Source of the DNA: Blasia pusilla
Taxonomy: Eukaryota; Marchantiophyta; Marchantiopsida; Blasiales
Reading direction: 5' to 3'
Length of the DNA stretch: 64,000 nt
Assembly (NCBI GenBank): GCA_050084515.1
Contig: CM114271.1
Location: 1,364,001-1,428,000 of the forward strand
Positions 11,762 to 23,734 of this stretch are shown here, one piece after another (the first letter of the stretch is position 1; every line of letters starts with the position of its first letter). Made by a program: the position numbers and the translations under genes. Below the pieces are notes generated by a model. The model saw nothing but the letters and a program-made list of their open reading frames with translations, made no database searches and was not told the DNA's origin.

Positions 11762-11900
11762 CCTTACACTCAATGCATGGACATTTCAGCTTGCCTAAAC
11801 CAAGTTTTTTGGCTTGGTCCTTCTCTCTACGCCATAACTTTTCATCGTGACTAGCTATTTGATAGGGATCACTCAAATCCAAGTAATCGATGTACGTCAA
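11762..11900 (-). pseudogene. CACTA transposase-associated N-terminal domain
   Basis: Reading upstream of the TNP2 core, the minus strand encodes YIDYLDLSDPYQIASHDEKL followed by KLGLGKLKCPCIECKGS. CPCxxC is the zinc-knuckle signature of the Transpos_assoc domain that opens CACTA transposases. It is separated from the core only by the TGA at 11754-11756. Confidence 0.65.
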
Positions 11901-11909
11901 CCAAGTAAA

Positions 11910-14900
11910 AAAAGAGTTTTATCATTTCAATTTGGACAAAACGTTCCATGCACGATAGAAAATAACTACAAGGGACAAGTAACAAAAATTTGAATTGAAA
12001 AAACTCCCATGTAATTTAAGTACCTCTTGGAGCTTCTTGATTTATCTACCATGCCGAGAACCTTGCCGTGTTAAGCTTCTCCTCACCCTTGCTTGATGGA
12101 ACCACCTTTGAACAAGATATCTTGATTGAAAAGCAAGATAGTCCAGGGAACTTATCATTTTTCACCTTCTTTGATGATGGAAAGGAAACCTCTACTTAAC
12201 ACTCCATCTTCTGCAAAAAATAGAGTATACCACTAAGGAATAGAGGAGTATAATTTATCTGCTGAAGTCTATTCTCTTTCTCTTATGCTACGACAGACAC
12301 TACTTATTGAGTACGCAGTGCATATGCTGATACGTAGGCTATACCTTCATCAAAGTTTTTGAGAGATTAACTATATAAACATATACCTTTCATGCCGTGC
12401 ACCTAATAAGTCACATCAGGCTTTCACCAAGTTTAGATGCTAGCTATTATCCTTGAAGTCCGTTCCTTAGTGAAAGGGGGAATTCTAGAAAAATTATCAT
12501 ACCAGAACACTTACTCAAATGATATGGCCTAAATTGGTTCAAGCTCTCACTCATGATTTCAAATGCTATAGCCCTTGAATTTTGTTGGATTAAAAAATCA
12601 ATTCATTAGTTATTTCAAGCTTTATCCCTGACAGGAACATATCCTGAATCCTCCACACCATGAAAGTGTGGATGGGATGGATTTAAATACTCCAGTGGAT
12701 TACATTCTAGATATAAACAATGGAAAGGGCAACACATCTCTCCAATAATACTCGCTTGGACTCTAGAGGTGTTTTATGTAAATATGTTTCCCAGGGCTTC
12801 CGCTCGGATAGGTAAAAATGCTTTCTGCGTAGTGCAAAACAAGATGTGTTATAAGCGAGGAGACAAAAATAGAGCAGGTGATGATAATGATGGGGAGCAG
12901 CAGCAAAAATCAATCTGTTTTTTTTTCCACACTCATTGATTCATTGATTTCAAGTGCAGAGATCTCTCTCAACAAATGCTATGGAGAGATTGAAGTGGTA
13001 AGGACGTGGGATGATTTCAGATGCGTTGACGGATCCTATCCTTGACAATGAGGATCACCATGGGGAAGGTTCAGAGCAGTCTACTTCAAGGTGGAAGCAG
13101 GAAGCCGCTCGGACATTCTTCTTCCTTTGCCTCAACTCCCCAAATGATCCACCTTCATGCCCCACTATCCTTCTGGCCGTGCTCTCGCCCACTCAAATCA
13201 GCGACTCTAAGCTTCGGAATCCTAGTTCCCATAGCAGCCGCAACAAGATTCAGGTCAACAATCCATCCCGAGATCCATCCCAGATTTCCGTTTTGGTTCC
13301 AAGTTACCAATCCATCTCACTCCCAAGTTTTCAACAAAGAAGCAACCAGTTTCAAACAGACGATCAATCTTAGGTCACAATGCAGCAGATCTGCATGGAG
13401 TTTCAATTCAGACTTGCATTCTAAGTCTCAATTCTCACCACAAATGGAATTTAAGTTTCAAAATGCGCAAAGACATGCACTACTCCAGAACGGAGAGAAG
13501 TTGCTTGATCGTTTTACCCGAAAAAGATGACAGTCACCGATAGTTGGAGAGCGCTAACAATGCGGATCGTCGAGTTTGCCCTTTTGAGTCAGTCTCTCTT
13601 CAATTTCCGCACGCCCACCTGCACTTCCTCGATACAAGATAAGTTCCGGATTCCAAAATCACCTTCACATGCAATTTTTCACCTGCTTGCTTACCAAGAA
13701 GAGTAGTGGAAGAGGCAGGGGAACCGAATGTCATTCCTCGAAAGAAAACTTGGCTGCATAAGAATCATGTTGTTCTAGAGTCCTCGTGTGATTCCATGCA
13801 TTCAAAAGCGGACCCCATCTCGTCTGTGATTTCTACATAGTGGGGAAACATTGCGGCCAGGCCATTCCTATTTGAATCGGAGCGTCTGTTGCTTTGCAAC
13901 TACCATCTTGTCGTCATTACCGATTGACCCGAAAATGAGAAGCAAAAACACCCAAAACCTATCCCTACACGCGCGGAAAGTACGAAAGCATAAGCCCCAC
14001 CAAAGGCATCGGAGAACGTGCATAGAAGCTTGCTACGCCAAATGAATGAAAATTTGATCAAAGGTCTAATCCAACCTGAGTGAGAGGAGAAATCGATCAG
14101 CTGATTGCCTCACTGTCAAATCGACGACTGCTATAGAAAATCAGAGGGAGGGAAGGAGCTTAAGGATCAGCCGAGCTCAGAGCATTGGAGGCCGCAAGTG
14201 AAATCAATGGATTGGAGGATTGCATCCTTTGATGTACCCCTCTAGCTCAATTGGAAGCCACTGTTGCTGCGTTGCCCACTCCACCGCAACCTTGAATTAA
14301 ACGGCATTCACCTCTCAAAGAAAACTCGTCCGATAAAAGAGCATGTAAAGCTCGTGCTGATGCCTATACGTTGGACGATGTGTCTCAAGATTCTTGGACA
14401 GCCTCACTTCTAAAAAATTAACGAGGGTAGCGGAGTTAAGAGCAAGAGTACATGAGAGTAGACAATCGAGAGTACATGAGAGTAGGGTTTCGCGCGTAGG
14501 CTTTGTTGGGGATCACGATGAGCCTCTTCTTTAAACTTGCACATATTTGACTCCCGCGTATTTTTATAGGGGTAGCGGCCACTTGGATCTTCTCTTCTTT
14601 CTAGTTATATCTTTCAGTTTTGGATTATAACTATACCTAGTACTTTTATTTCCACCTAATTTATATACTTATTAGTTAAATATTAACCGATTTATCATTA
14701 TTCTTAGTTTTTACACGTCATATACTTTGTTAGTCTATTAGTTATAAAAAATTAACTACATTTAGTTAAGAGGACTAGATCTAGTTAACTTAAATTCCTC
14801 GTCATAAAATGTGATATAAAATCATGTAATTTATAATAATTTTTTATTCCTACTAACAAATTTTAAATTACACGTCATACTTAGTGACTATGTTAAGTGA

Positions 14901-15000
14901 CATACTAAGACTATATGATTACATGTTAGTAATCTTAGGATTTCTAGTTCTAAAACTAGTGCCATAGGACCTAGTTGTAAATACTCTAGTTCTAAAATCA
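11910..15000. other. Non-coding, no gene supported
   Basis: 11.9-12.95 kb is probably the 5' non-coding part of the CACTA element, but no terminus was recognised. 13.0-14.5 kb has mixed composition; its largest open frames (13011-13373 and 13042-13530, +) overlap in different frames and match no family. 14.55-15.0 kb is AT-rich. Confidence 0.4.
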
Positions 15001-16840
15001 TCTATTTCCTTCTAGTGACATTATCGTGGCCGCCCCCAACATCGTATTCGAAACATGCTCCTCATGAGCATCACCAATAGGAGTTGTCGCACTTGTTTCT
15101 CCCATGGCCCTCCGTGCCTGCACACCAATAACATCACCAACTCTTTGGGAACTCTGATCAGGACCCATCGATGGGGTCCTCATAACCTCAGACAATGTGA
15201 AAGACTGAGGGAGCCTGGTTTGTTTCTTGGATTCCCCTCGTTGTGGATCCAACTTTGCGGCTGCTCCACGCGTCATAATTGAGCGGCCTCCATCTGGGCA
15301 ACCCGCACATCCAACCATGATCCTCCATATCTTTGGCTGCTCCATATGATGTCGATGCCACAAATCCGGCATCGGGTAACCTCAATGCCATAGCGACAAT
15401 CTGCTCTTGTGGGTGCTGTATCTGAGCAACCATCCCAACCTCACGCATAGCGTCTCCCTCGACGCGTCTAGGTGGTGGGACTCTATCTCCTCCATGGGTA
15501 GCTCCACCACCATGTCGGGCAACTCCAACTCCTCGTCCCCCAACAGGTTCACCTGGTCCACGATCTCTAGCCCACCCGGACCGGCTACTTGCTTTGGTGC
15601 CCTCTCTGGCCCTCGGTGCGGACATAACTCATGGTGTAAATTGAAACACTTGGTGCGTGTGTGACCATACCTTTGACAATAGTCACACTGATAACCTCTT
15701 GGTGCAACACCATCTCCTCCTCCATGCTGAGGTACATGTTCATGAACCTGACGAGTGCAATCACGCTGATGATGGGCTCCACCACATGACCAACAAGTAA
15801 TCGTAGGCAGATGTTGCTGAGCCGCATATGAAGGCAGAGGTCTTTGTGGCACGGCCTCCTGGTATCCTCCTTGAGCTTGTGGTGCCACAGTCAACATATC
15901 TCAGAGTCCACGTTGATGCCTGGTGGTGTAGACGATCGTGAGTGCTCTCGCCCAGAACCCATGGTGGCTACGCTCTCCTCCGCCATGTTGCGCTCAATAT
16001 TCTTGGTGGTCCTTAAAACATCTCTCAATATAGGGGAGGTATTCATAAGAAGCATCCCCTCCCGCATCTGTGTCCGCAGGGTCTGATCCAGCATCGCGTA
16101 CCATGACTGGATAGCTTGAGCCTCTATCACCCCTTGAGTGACGTTGATCAACCGACGCAAGCGAGTGTAAGCCTCATGCAAACTCTTATCCGGGTGCCTC
16201 TGGAAGTCATGGATGCTCCGCAACTTCTCCGTCTGTACTCCTTGGTAGCTCGCCCTCAACTCATCCAAGAACTCAACCACAGGGTTGAACCTGGGACGAA
16301 CCCGACTAGATGGTGCAAGTGCTCCAGTGCAAGTGACCCCTCCTAAAACATCACTAGTGGAAGAGGAAGTAGCCTCTTGTGACTCCTCCTCCTCATCTCG
16401 GAACGGCTCCATCCATGACACATAGTGTGGGTCATAGTAGAGTCTCCATGGCTCAATCTCTTGGGCATATCTATGGAAGAACTCATGGTAATCATCCATG
16501 AGTGCCCCCTCTAAATGCTAGAACATACCATTCCAAACTGTAAACGGGTTGAACTCTCTAGAGTTACTAGCCCGCTGTGAGTCACACCAACTCCTAAACT
16601 CCGCAATGAAGTCGTGTAGCTCTAAAGTGCCTACAATACCCAAAAACCTATGCGGTCCTCTACCTCGGCCGTCCATCTCGTACGCCCAATAGTAGGACCA
16701 CTCAATGTGTACGGTGGATCACTAATACACTCCTCTACAGGCTTCCCCTCGTCTGAAGATGACATAGAAGGATATCAAGGTGGTCTCTCACGTGGAGATC
16801 CTAAAAATCTTGCACGAATCCGGGTAAACCCTCCATAGCT
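15000..16840 (-). pseudogene. Ty3/gypsy gag remnant (element D)
   Basis: Minus-strand frames carry a retrotransposon gag: VEFLDELRASYQGVQTEKLR, a YTRLRRLINVTQG block, then QAIQSWYAMLDQTLRTQMRE. Two CCHC knuckles follow: CWSCGGAHHQRDC (a CX2CX3HX4C variant) and CDYCQRYGHTRTKC (canonical). Further on, TRGAAAKLDPQRGE and LSEVMRTPSMGP match the gag-protease linker of element A, so D and A are related families. The reading shifts between frames at about 15.9 and 15.4 kb, and an in-frame stop lies just upstream of the 16499 start. No protease or polymerase follows, so the element is truncated near 15.0 kb. Confidence 0.8.
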
Positions 16841-19080
16841 ACTCTCAGGTCCACTAACTTGCCTCTCAAAATTCCAAAAGGATGCCGTGATGGCCCTTGT
16901 GCCCCTCTCACACAATTACTCTCAATCCCGCAAGTAATCCCTCAATCACTAAAACTAAACATGCGGCATTCAATCTACACTCTTGCACAGAGACGTGTGT
17001 TGTGCGACAACAAGCGGCGCGGTCTGACAAATCAATTGATATATCATCTTATCGACAAACCATCCTCAACTCTCGACATCCCACATAGGTCTATGTCCCC
17101 TAAACCCATACATCATTGATGCTCTCAGCATCAGCACAAAACCCAATATCCCAAATAACTTCCCAATATCCGGAAATCCCTCACCCGTGCAGGGTAAGAG
17201 ACCAGAATGGGCAACCTGAAAAAAATGTCAATGTTGCTCCTCGGCAACTACAAATCTCAACCCCAACTCGGTCGTGAAGACAACTCCTCCAATCAGCAAG
17301 TCGCACTCTTCTCGTACTGACGCTGCTCAAACCTCCTCAATGTGCGGTGTAGGTTCAGCGGTCCAGTGCAGCACTGGCGGCACAAAACGGCTACAAACAA
17401 CATGGCACTCGGTGGCTTACCCTCCTCAATCAGCAATTCACACATTCTGCTCCTTAGTGAAGGAGTGACTTCGCGATCAAGATGGTGCGGTGCGGCCACA
17501 AGCGGCACGACGCTGCAATCGGCGGCGCGTTGCGGCTACGGGCATCACGACACGGTACTCGATCGTTGTCAAGCGGCTGCCAATCACAACATAGCAACAT
17601 GAAATGAAAAACTCAAACACCATAACCTGAGGTCATCTACCATCACTCATTGATGACGAAACTACGATGACGGCGGCGGAGACCAAAGTACGTGGTGGCG
17701 GCACAAGTCAGAGAATCAACGATCATCGTGGAAGACCCTCCACTCCGTAATGGCAGCAATGGCAACTAAGGGTGGACAATGGCCGAATGCGGTTCTGAGA
17801 AACGCTAGGCGGCGGCGGACGGCGGACGGTGGACCGTTGACGGAGATAATTGACCGTTGATGGTGACGGTGGACCATTGACGGTGACGGTTGACCGTTGA
17901 CCATTGCTGGCGGACCATTGATGTTGACTAGGATGGTTGACCATTGATGGCAGACCATTGATAGTGACTATGATAGCGACGGCCTCCGCCGGCATGGTGG
18001 CTGGTTTAGGGTTTGAATAATTTAACCCTAAAAATCGCCTAGCAATGGCACTTTTGCAAGATTGACTATAACTTTTTGCTCTCAACTCCAAATTGTGCAC
18101 TATTTGTTGCAAAGCCTACACAGCTTCACAATCTACAACAATGTTAAAAAATATTTTGAATCGAACATTCGAGTAAAAACTGATAGGGATTTTTGTAAAG
18201 CCCAATGTCTCTTTCTCCTACACAAAATTTGGCAGCGCTTCTGCGCTGATTTCTGCCAACGAAAATGTAAAACCTATGAGAACACAAATCAGCAAGCTAC
18301 GTAGTGCTTCCAAGAGCACCGGTATGGAGCAATCCACCCCCATACTCAATTCCTATAAAAAATTGGGTAGCGCTTCCGCGTGCCACTCTCCCGTACAAAA
18401 ATCAGCAAAGCAAAACATCAAACTCGTACGGCTCTTGCTCCGGTGAGCACTCCCATGAGCCATGAAGCGGGGAACACGGTCCCCTAACCTGCACCATGAA
18501 GCTCTCTCACTCACTCGTTCTGTCTTACATCTAAGATCCAATCTCTCTCACAACACCATAGTTCTTACATGTGTGCACTCTCACATGTCTCTCTCAATGT
18601 CAAACCAAACCCACTCTCATAATGAGAGGCTTGGGTTATATTCACAAGGCAAGGGACCATTGCTCTACCGTCTTGTGCCAAGAGTTTCAACAAAGAGAGA
18701 ATGAGCTCTCAATCTCTCTCTCCTTGAGGTATACCCCTCCCAAGCTCTCTCCATGGTAACCTATGCTCCCAAGTCACCTCTTTGGCTCTTGACCTCATGT
18801 AGGAGGTCAAGGGCCACTTACCAAAAATAGAAAGTCGATCATATACTCAAAATGGTACTTACGTTAAATAGTTAGTTCCTCAATATGGCTCCAAATGGGC
18901 CGAAATGAAGGGGAAACTTGCACTCTCAGGTTTCCCGGAGCCTCAACAGGTTATCCTTGACCTATTGAGCCTGCCCTCCACTACTCACAAAGGCGCTTTA
19001 CTAGATCTCGCCAATATATCCTAAAAGACGTGACAATGCTATCTGGAGTTAGGGGGACCCAACTGCCAGCTAGGGGGGCG
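16841..19080. other. Leader and probable 5' LTR of element D, no gene
   Basis: This lies where a minus-strand element D should have its leader and 5' LTR. Part of it (about 18600-18660) resembles the LTR core of element A, sharing an AAACCCACTC followed by a short AT-containing spacer and GAGA. Exact LTR ends could not be set. It also contains the GACC-TTGA repeat cluster at 17826-17965. Confidence 0.4.
17826..17965. repeat. Degenerate GACC(A/G)TTGA tandem cluster
   Basis: About eight copies of a 9-10 bp motif (GACCGTTGA or GACCATTGA), separated by GGTGACGG-like spacers, fill 140 bp. The motif contains TTGAC on the plus strand at several unit junctions, the core of plant W-boxes. Whether this is regulatory or just slipped repeat growth cannot be told from the sequence. 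Confidence 0.75.
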
Positions 19081-19225
19081 GTTGTGGGGTCCCAATGTAT
19101 ATGCGTGAGTGTATTTCGTTTATGTGTGGATCTATCCGTATGTTGGGGGAGATCGGTGTTGTATGGCGGGTAGATATGACCAGCGATGTGGGTTGTGTAG
19201 CGATGTGTATGCGCACTACATTATG
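19068..19225 (+). repeat. LTR-like start with polypurine tract, plus strand
   Basis: A purine tract (CTAGGGGGGCGG) is followed by TTGTGGGGTCCC, resembling a plus-strand 3' LTR junction. It parallels element A's minus-strand junction at 21126 (TTAGGGGGGCGAGT then TGTGGTACAC). The next 140 bp matches 40993-41130 at roughly 80% by eye. So this seems to be the LTR edge of a plus-strand gypsy remnant; no coding part was found. Confidence 0.5.
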
Positions 19226-20499
19226 ATCGGTGGACCAATCTTTTCATGCGCCTATTCCTCTTGAACGTTAATCGTAAGTATTGCGGTACCGTACGTTCAA
19301 TAGGACAGACTCATACTATTAATCTGCATCCAAACACACTCACATTATTTTGGTTCTTGCATTCATCAAGCTCAACCCTCCTAATTCCTCACTTCCCAAC
19401 ACATACAAGTCTTCCTAGACTTGGAACAGACTCTCTAGATTTTTTCAGACACCTCAAATGACGCTCGTACACCTAGCGATCCCAATTGTCCAATGGACCT
19501 CAAATGAACCCTCAATGGAGACCCAACTAATAAGTCACAAGCAGGGTCGCACATAGACAAAGTTTGTGTCTACGACTCTACAAACATGTCCGTGCATGAT
19601 CAAGTACTCGCGGCCCGTACTTGAGCCCGTTGTATAGACCTGGGCTGGTTAAGCCAGCACCTGTTTTAGGGCAGGCTTAGGGCCCACACAAGGCCCACAT
19701 TTGAACTCGCACATGGCCTGCTTGACGAGCACAGGTCCTCAACTCGCCATGTGCAGGCTTGGCTTGGATGCAGGCCGTGGATACCCATGCGGCATGTCCG
19801 TGGATATGTCAAAAATTTTCCTTTTTCGTGCAACCTTGGTCACAGGTTGGAATCCAAGAAGGATCTCCAACATCCACTCACTAGCTTGGACTTGGCTTGA
19901 TGTTCGTACCCCAATGTCAACCTCTCAATCCATTCCGTACCCTTGGTTTGCCTCGTGTCTCCCCAAAGTGGAGTTCAATTCCCAAATACCCTTCAAGACC
20001 ACCCCCCTTATTTGTACTTCTGGGGATCTCCACCCTCCCCTTATCTTTGGGAAAGATACCTCAGGTTGCTTATTTTGACCCTCGATCCAACTGTCCTTCC
20101 AAAATTTATTGGGCAATATCTAATCTTTGGTTATGCATTTGTTTGGGTGTTTGTTGTATTGGAATTGATTTTGCATAAGCTTTCCAACGGTGTCTTGTTT
20201 GTCCCTAATGCCCCTTGAGTTTGGCCATTATGACCCAAAACATAATGAAATCCCAAACGCTAGTCAAGTTCCAATTTGGATTCATACTCCTTGGCCACCC
20301 ACTCTTCTTAGGCTCGACTCCTCTTGAGTCTTGGTTCACGTTTGGTTCCCGAATCTTGAGTCGCCACCATTAACACATGAAACACTTAATCTTGTACGCA
20401 TCTCACATCTCATGTCTCCTTCAAAAGCTCGTTCAAGAGACCTCTCCAAAGTGCAACCATCCTAGTGTGAGCCCATTAGAGTTTTGATATTACGCCTTG

Positions 20500-20820
20500 G
20501 CGATTATGTTAGGGTTTAAGTTTGATTGCGCTTAACTTTGTAAACCCATTTGCTACCAATAGATTTCTTACAGGATGGTATATCTACCAAATCCCAAGTC
20601 TATTTATGTGTTAATGCAATAAGCTCTTCCTTCATAGCTTCACTCCATTCAACCTTATACGCAACTTCTTCAAAACAACTTGGTTCTTGTTCATGAAGAA
20701 CGGTCATCATATATGTATGATATGTTGCAATGAATCCTTCATTTATAAATCTATGACATATAACCTGTGACTCTACTTGATCTACAAAGTTATTGCTCAG
20801 AGGTGGATGTCGTGCGAATC
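20500..20820 (-). pseudogene. Ty1/copia reverse transcriptase fragment
   Basis: The minus strand encodes EVAYKVEWSEAMKEELIALT, then a stop, then TWDLVDIPSCKKSIGSKWVY. This is the start of the copia-type reverse transcriptase (RVT_2), whose consensus reads WxxAMxEExxALxxNxTWxLVxLPxGxKxIGxKWVYK. A stop replaces the Asn/Gln before TWDLV and a second stop follows KVKRNQT. The upstream linker to about 20820 resembles 39350-39450. Together with the integrase piece at 39.6-40.8 kb it is best read as one copia element split by the gypsy insertion. Confidence 0.75.
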
Positions 20821-20917
20821 CACATCGTCATACAACATACATCGCTGACATACCATACTCACATACATACATAACATAGACGAGAGCATACACAAACACA
20901 AGTGTACAAGTAAAAGA

Positions 20918-21126
20918 CCTACTGTCATAAAACACGATTAGAATCCCATAAAATGGAGCCAAACCCACTCCACAATGGGAGAATCCAGGTCGAAGCTTGC
21001 GGGAAGCACCATAGCCAAGAGCACTACTCACTACCAAGGCTAACTCCCAACGCAACAGGCTCAACTCAAAGAACTAATTGTTCTTTGAGTACACTCCACA
21101 CCATACACAAACATAAGTGTACCACA
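20918..21126 (-). repeat. Element A 3' LTR edge (core and polypurine tract)
   Basis: Positions 20918-21105 match 38877-39062 at roughly 85-90% by eye, including ATGGGAGAAT, GGTCGAAGCTTGCGGGAA and CAACGCAACAGGCTCAACTC. On the minus strand the LTR starts TGTGGTACAC at 21126, directly after a purine tract AATTAGGGGGGCGAGT, as expected for polypurine tract and 3' LTR. The other LTR end was not found. A 17-bp near-repeat (CACAAACAYAAGTGTAC) flanks the core on both sides. Confidence 0.6.
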
Positions 21127-21301
21127 ACTCGCCCCCCTAATTGACGGTTAGGTCCCTCTAACTCCCAGGTAGCCCTATACATCTACTACATGCTATACAC
21201 CTTCGTGGGTGCACGAATCAGAAGGCCGGGTGCTAGGTTGTCCCATCGTTAGTCGCACATCTGTAATCCACATCATGCAAAGATCAAGTCATCTACCCCT
21301 C

Positions 21302-22198
21302 CTAAGTACATTGAGGACAAACCCACCTTCTAGTAGGAACAACATCCATACGTGGAGTCAAACACATCATGTGCCTACCCCTAGAATACCAATCACACAC
21401 CAACATACGGGCTGCGTTACCAGCAGACCCACACAACATGCACCTCAAGCTAGCACGTATCATGGCTAAGCTTGGGTCAACAGTACCATCCACATTTGGG
21501 AGATGACATGGCTCAAAATTACGCACATGGTCCTTCCAAACAACTCCATCACGAACCTCCAACATGAGAACTCCAGAAGCTAACACCTCTCGCACTTGTA
21601 AAATAGTGTGGCCTATCGTCACATCCAACGTTGTTGGTGCAATCTGCTGCAAATAGACATAGTCCCCCACATGGAACCTACAAATCAATGGTCGATAACC
21701 TCCACCCCGAATGGTTGCATACTGCAACGTATCCCTGTGTTGAGCAATGGCAAGATTCTCAAAGGATGTTGGCATAACTCTCCGGAAGAGCTCTGCCCGT
21801 TGAGAACACACTCTCATCCGCATCTCTGGGTCATCAAGGTTCACCACCTCACTAGAATCCCGACAAATTGCTGCTGGCAAGTCTGGATCTTGGCCGTGTA
21901 ACAGAAAATAAGGTGAGAAGGAAGCCAAGGATGCTTGGCGACTGAACCTATACCCCATGGCTAACCATGGCAACTAAATATCCCAGTCTCCAAGATGCCC
22001 CTTCTGTAGGCCATACTTACGCAATGCCCTCTTCACCGTATGAACCACATGCTCAGCCAAACCATACGCCTCTAGATGATCTCGAGACGTGGTCCGATGA
22101 TCAATCAACGCCTTATCACACAAGACCTGAAACTCACCTTGAAACTCTGTACCGTGGTCGGTCAGCACCTCAGATGGTGCACCAAAATGCCTAAGCAC
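21302..22198 (-). pseudogene. Element A integrase core with C-terminal PHD-like finger
   Basis: The minus strand encodes FGAPSEVLTDHGTEFQGEF (second catalytic Asp), then GLAEHVVHTVKRALRKYG (catalytic Glu), a TAG at 21974-21976 where a Gln is expected before LPWLAMGYRFSRQ, and the GPY-like region GDYVYLQQI. The last 46 residues (21305-21442) read CMLCGSAGNAARMLV, CDWYSRGRHMMCL and RRWVCPQCT. The spacing is that of a PHD finger (Cys4-His-Cys3) with the fourth Cys changed to Tyr. Chromodomains are the usual module at this position. The first catalytic Asp is absent because the sequence jumps from the zinc domain at about 22198 straight to FGAPSEV. Confidence 0.8.
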
Positions 22199-23088
22199 AA
22201 GTCACACCGGTTACAAACCATACAACGTGATACCAACTGCTGCACCTGAGTATGCATGCCACGCCACCAATAATGGCCAAGGAGTAAGCTATATGTACGC
22301 TTTACCCCAATATGTCCCAACTCCTCATGGGCATGTCGCACAATGCGCTCTCTCTGAGCCAAATGCGGCACCACTCGTACTCTACCATCCTCCCACACAT
22401 GAAGAATATGTGTTCCCTCCAATCGATACCTCCTAGCATGTTGAAGAACATGGTCTTGCTCCTTGACACTCACTATGCCTGGCATCCTACTGGTCCGTAG
22501 GAACTCCAACACCAACGCATCATCATGATGATCCGTACCACCATCTCCAACCTTAGGATCTGAAGGCTGGCCATCTACCCTCTGACTAGAGTGAGATGTC
22601 ATGTGGTCCTCCATACTAGAATCCACCCCTAACCAACATAAAAAGGCAGATGCATGCCATCCTGGCACCATCTCCTCATCAACCTCGCCATGCCATCTAG
22701 CCCAAGTTGCATCCTCTTGTCTAGTACATGGGTTCCTACTCAACCCATCAACATCAAGGTTGGCCACTCCAGGTCTATGTATCACCTGGAAGTCATACTC
22801 CTGTAAGATAAGAGCCCACCATGCAAGCTTCCCTGTAAGCTTGGTAGACTCCATCAACCACTTAAGCGGCTGGTGATCAGTAACAAGGGTAAAGTGTGTG
22901 CCAAATAAGTAACACCTAAAGTGTGCCACAGCCCACACTACTGCCAAGCACTCTCCCTCATATGAACTATAGCGCGACTCCGTTGCATTATTCGGACGGC
23001 TTGGGTAGGTCACCACAAACTCCATGTGCTCATCATCATGTTGTGTCAACACCGCTCCAAGTTCCAACATACTCCAATCCGTGTGCAA
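22162..23088 (-). pseudogene. Element A RNase H and integrase zinc-binding domain
   Basis: A 308-codon frame begins in RNase H (TDWSMLELGAVLTQH; YSSYEGECLAVVWAVAHFRC; LVTDHQPLKWLM), continues through WWALILQEYDFQVIHRPGV and DGLSRNP, and ends with the HHCC integrase zinc domain (HAHEELGHIGVKRTYSLL, then SRCMVCNRC). It then runs out of the expected integrase frame. Two stops separate it from the reverse transcriptase piece at 23140. The family resembles plant gypsy elements with a tether-type RNase H (DG-SRxP motif). Confidence 0.85.
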
Positions 23089-23139
23089 CTAAAATGGGCG
23101 CCCTCCGATAGATCTCCTCAAGATAGGCGCGACCACCAA

Positions 23140-23334
23140 CTAGGCCTTGAGCTCCACAAAAGCTCTCTCCTGATCATCTCCCCAGTGCCACTCTTGATAT
23201 GATTTCAGCAATTGGTTCAAAGGCTTTGCCATAGCACTAAATCCCTTCACATACCTCCGATAGTAGTTCGCCAATCCCATGAATGCCCGAACTCTACTCA
23301 CATCTACCGGACAAGGAATAAGTGTAATAGCCAC
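23140..23334 (-). pseudogene. Element A reverse transcriptase C-terminus
   Basis: The frame reads AITLIPCPVDVSRVRAFMG, then LANYYRRYVKGFSAMAKPLN, then WHWGDDQERAFVELKA. This is the connection between the thumb of gypsy reverse transcriptase and RNase H. The rest of the reverse transcriptase, including the YxDD site, is not found: the sequence upstream is element B, and on the far side of B the frame is still in the post-protease region. Confidence 0.85.
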
Positions 23335-23734
23335 TAGAGAGAATTGAGAAAAGACCCCTTGGTACTAAGAAAGATATGAAGATATTGATAAGACATTGAA
23401 TATAACTCATACACATTTAAATACAACTATTACAACAGAATCGTAATTTCGAACTCTCTTTTCATCAAATAATGATCCTCTTGGGGATCGAACTTATTAA
23501 ACGAATGTAAAATAGAAACTCTTGTACATTACATATAAGTGATAAAACTTTTTGGCACCGCTTCCGGGGATCATAAGCTTTGCTGAGGAGGGAGAGAGAC
23601 ACATGGGGAATCCAGGAGCGGGGAAAGAAGCCTCGTCTCCTAGAAGACCCAACCAGCTAGTTCTTACTGAAGACCATCTGCTATCTCTAGCGATCCCCCT
23701 TAGACAATGGATGAAAGAAGATAACAACCGGTTG
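23331..23734 (+). repeat. Inverted copy of element B U5, primer site and gag start
   Basis: These 404 bp are the reverse complement of 33053-33453. They include the last 200 bp of the LTR, the primer site (here TGGCACCGCTTCCGGGG) and the first codons of gag (MAPLPGIISFAEEGERHMGN). They occupy the place where the end of the 3' LTR should be. From 23735 to 23846 follow short scrambled LTR pieces, among them a second copy of the segment seen at 24110-24175. Confidence 0.85.

Larger units (their letters stand above)
7465..11900 (-). mobile_element. Decayed CACTA (En/Spm) DNA transposon
   Basis: Read on the minus strand, the plant CACTA transposase domains appear in their usual order: transposase-associated N-domain (11762-11900), TNP2/Transposase_21 core (from 11753), DUF4218 (9374-9685, then 8388-8603) and a DUF4216-like tail (about 7620-8211). 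A spliceable intron (10013-10172, donor GTAAGT) survives inside the core. In-frame stops at 11754-11756 and 7689-7691 show that this copy is dead. I could not identify the CACTA terminal inverted repeats, so the true ends lie beyond these coding limits and are unknown. Confidence 0.85.

Noticed and set aside
13011-13530. Two overlapping plus-strand frames of 120 and 162 codons
   Set aside because: Different frames of the same DNA, no recognisable family, no splice pattern that improves them.
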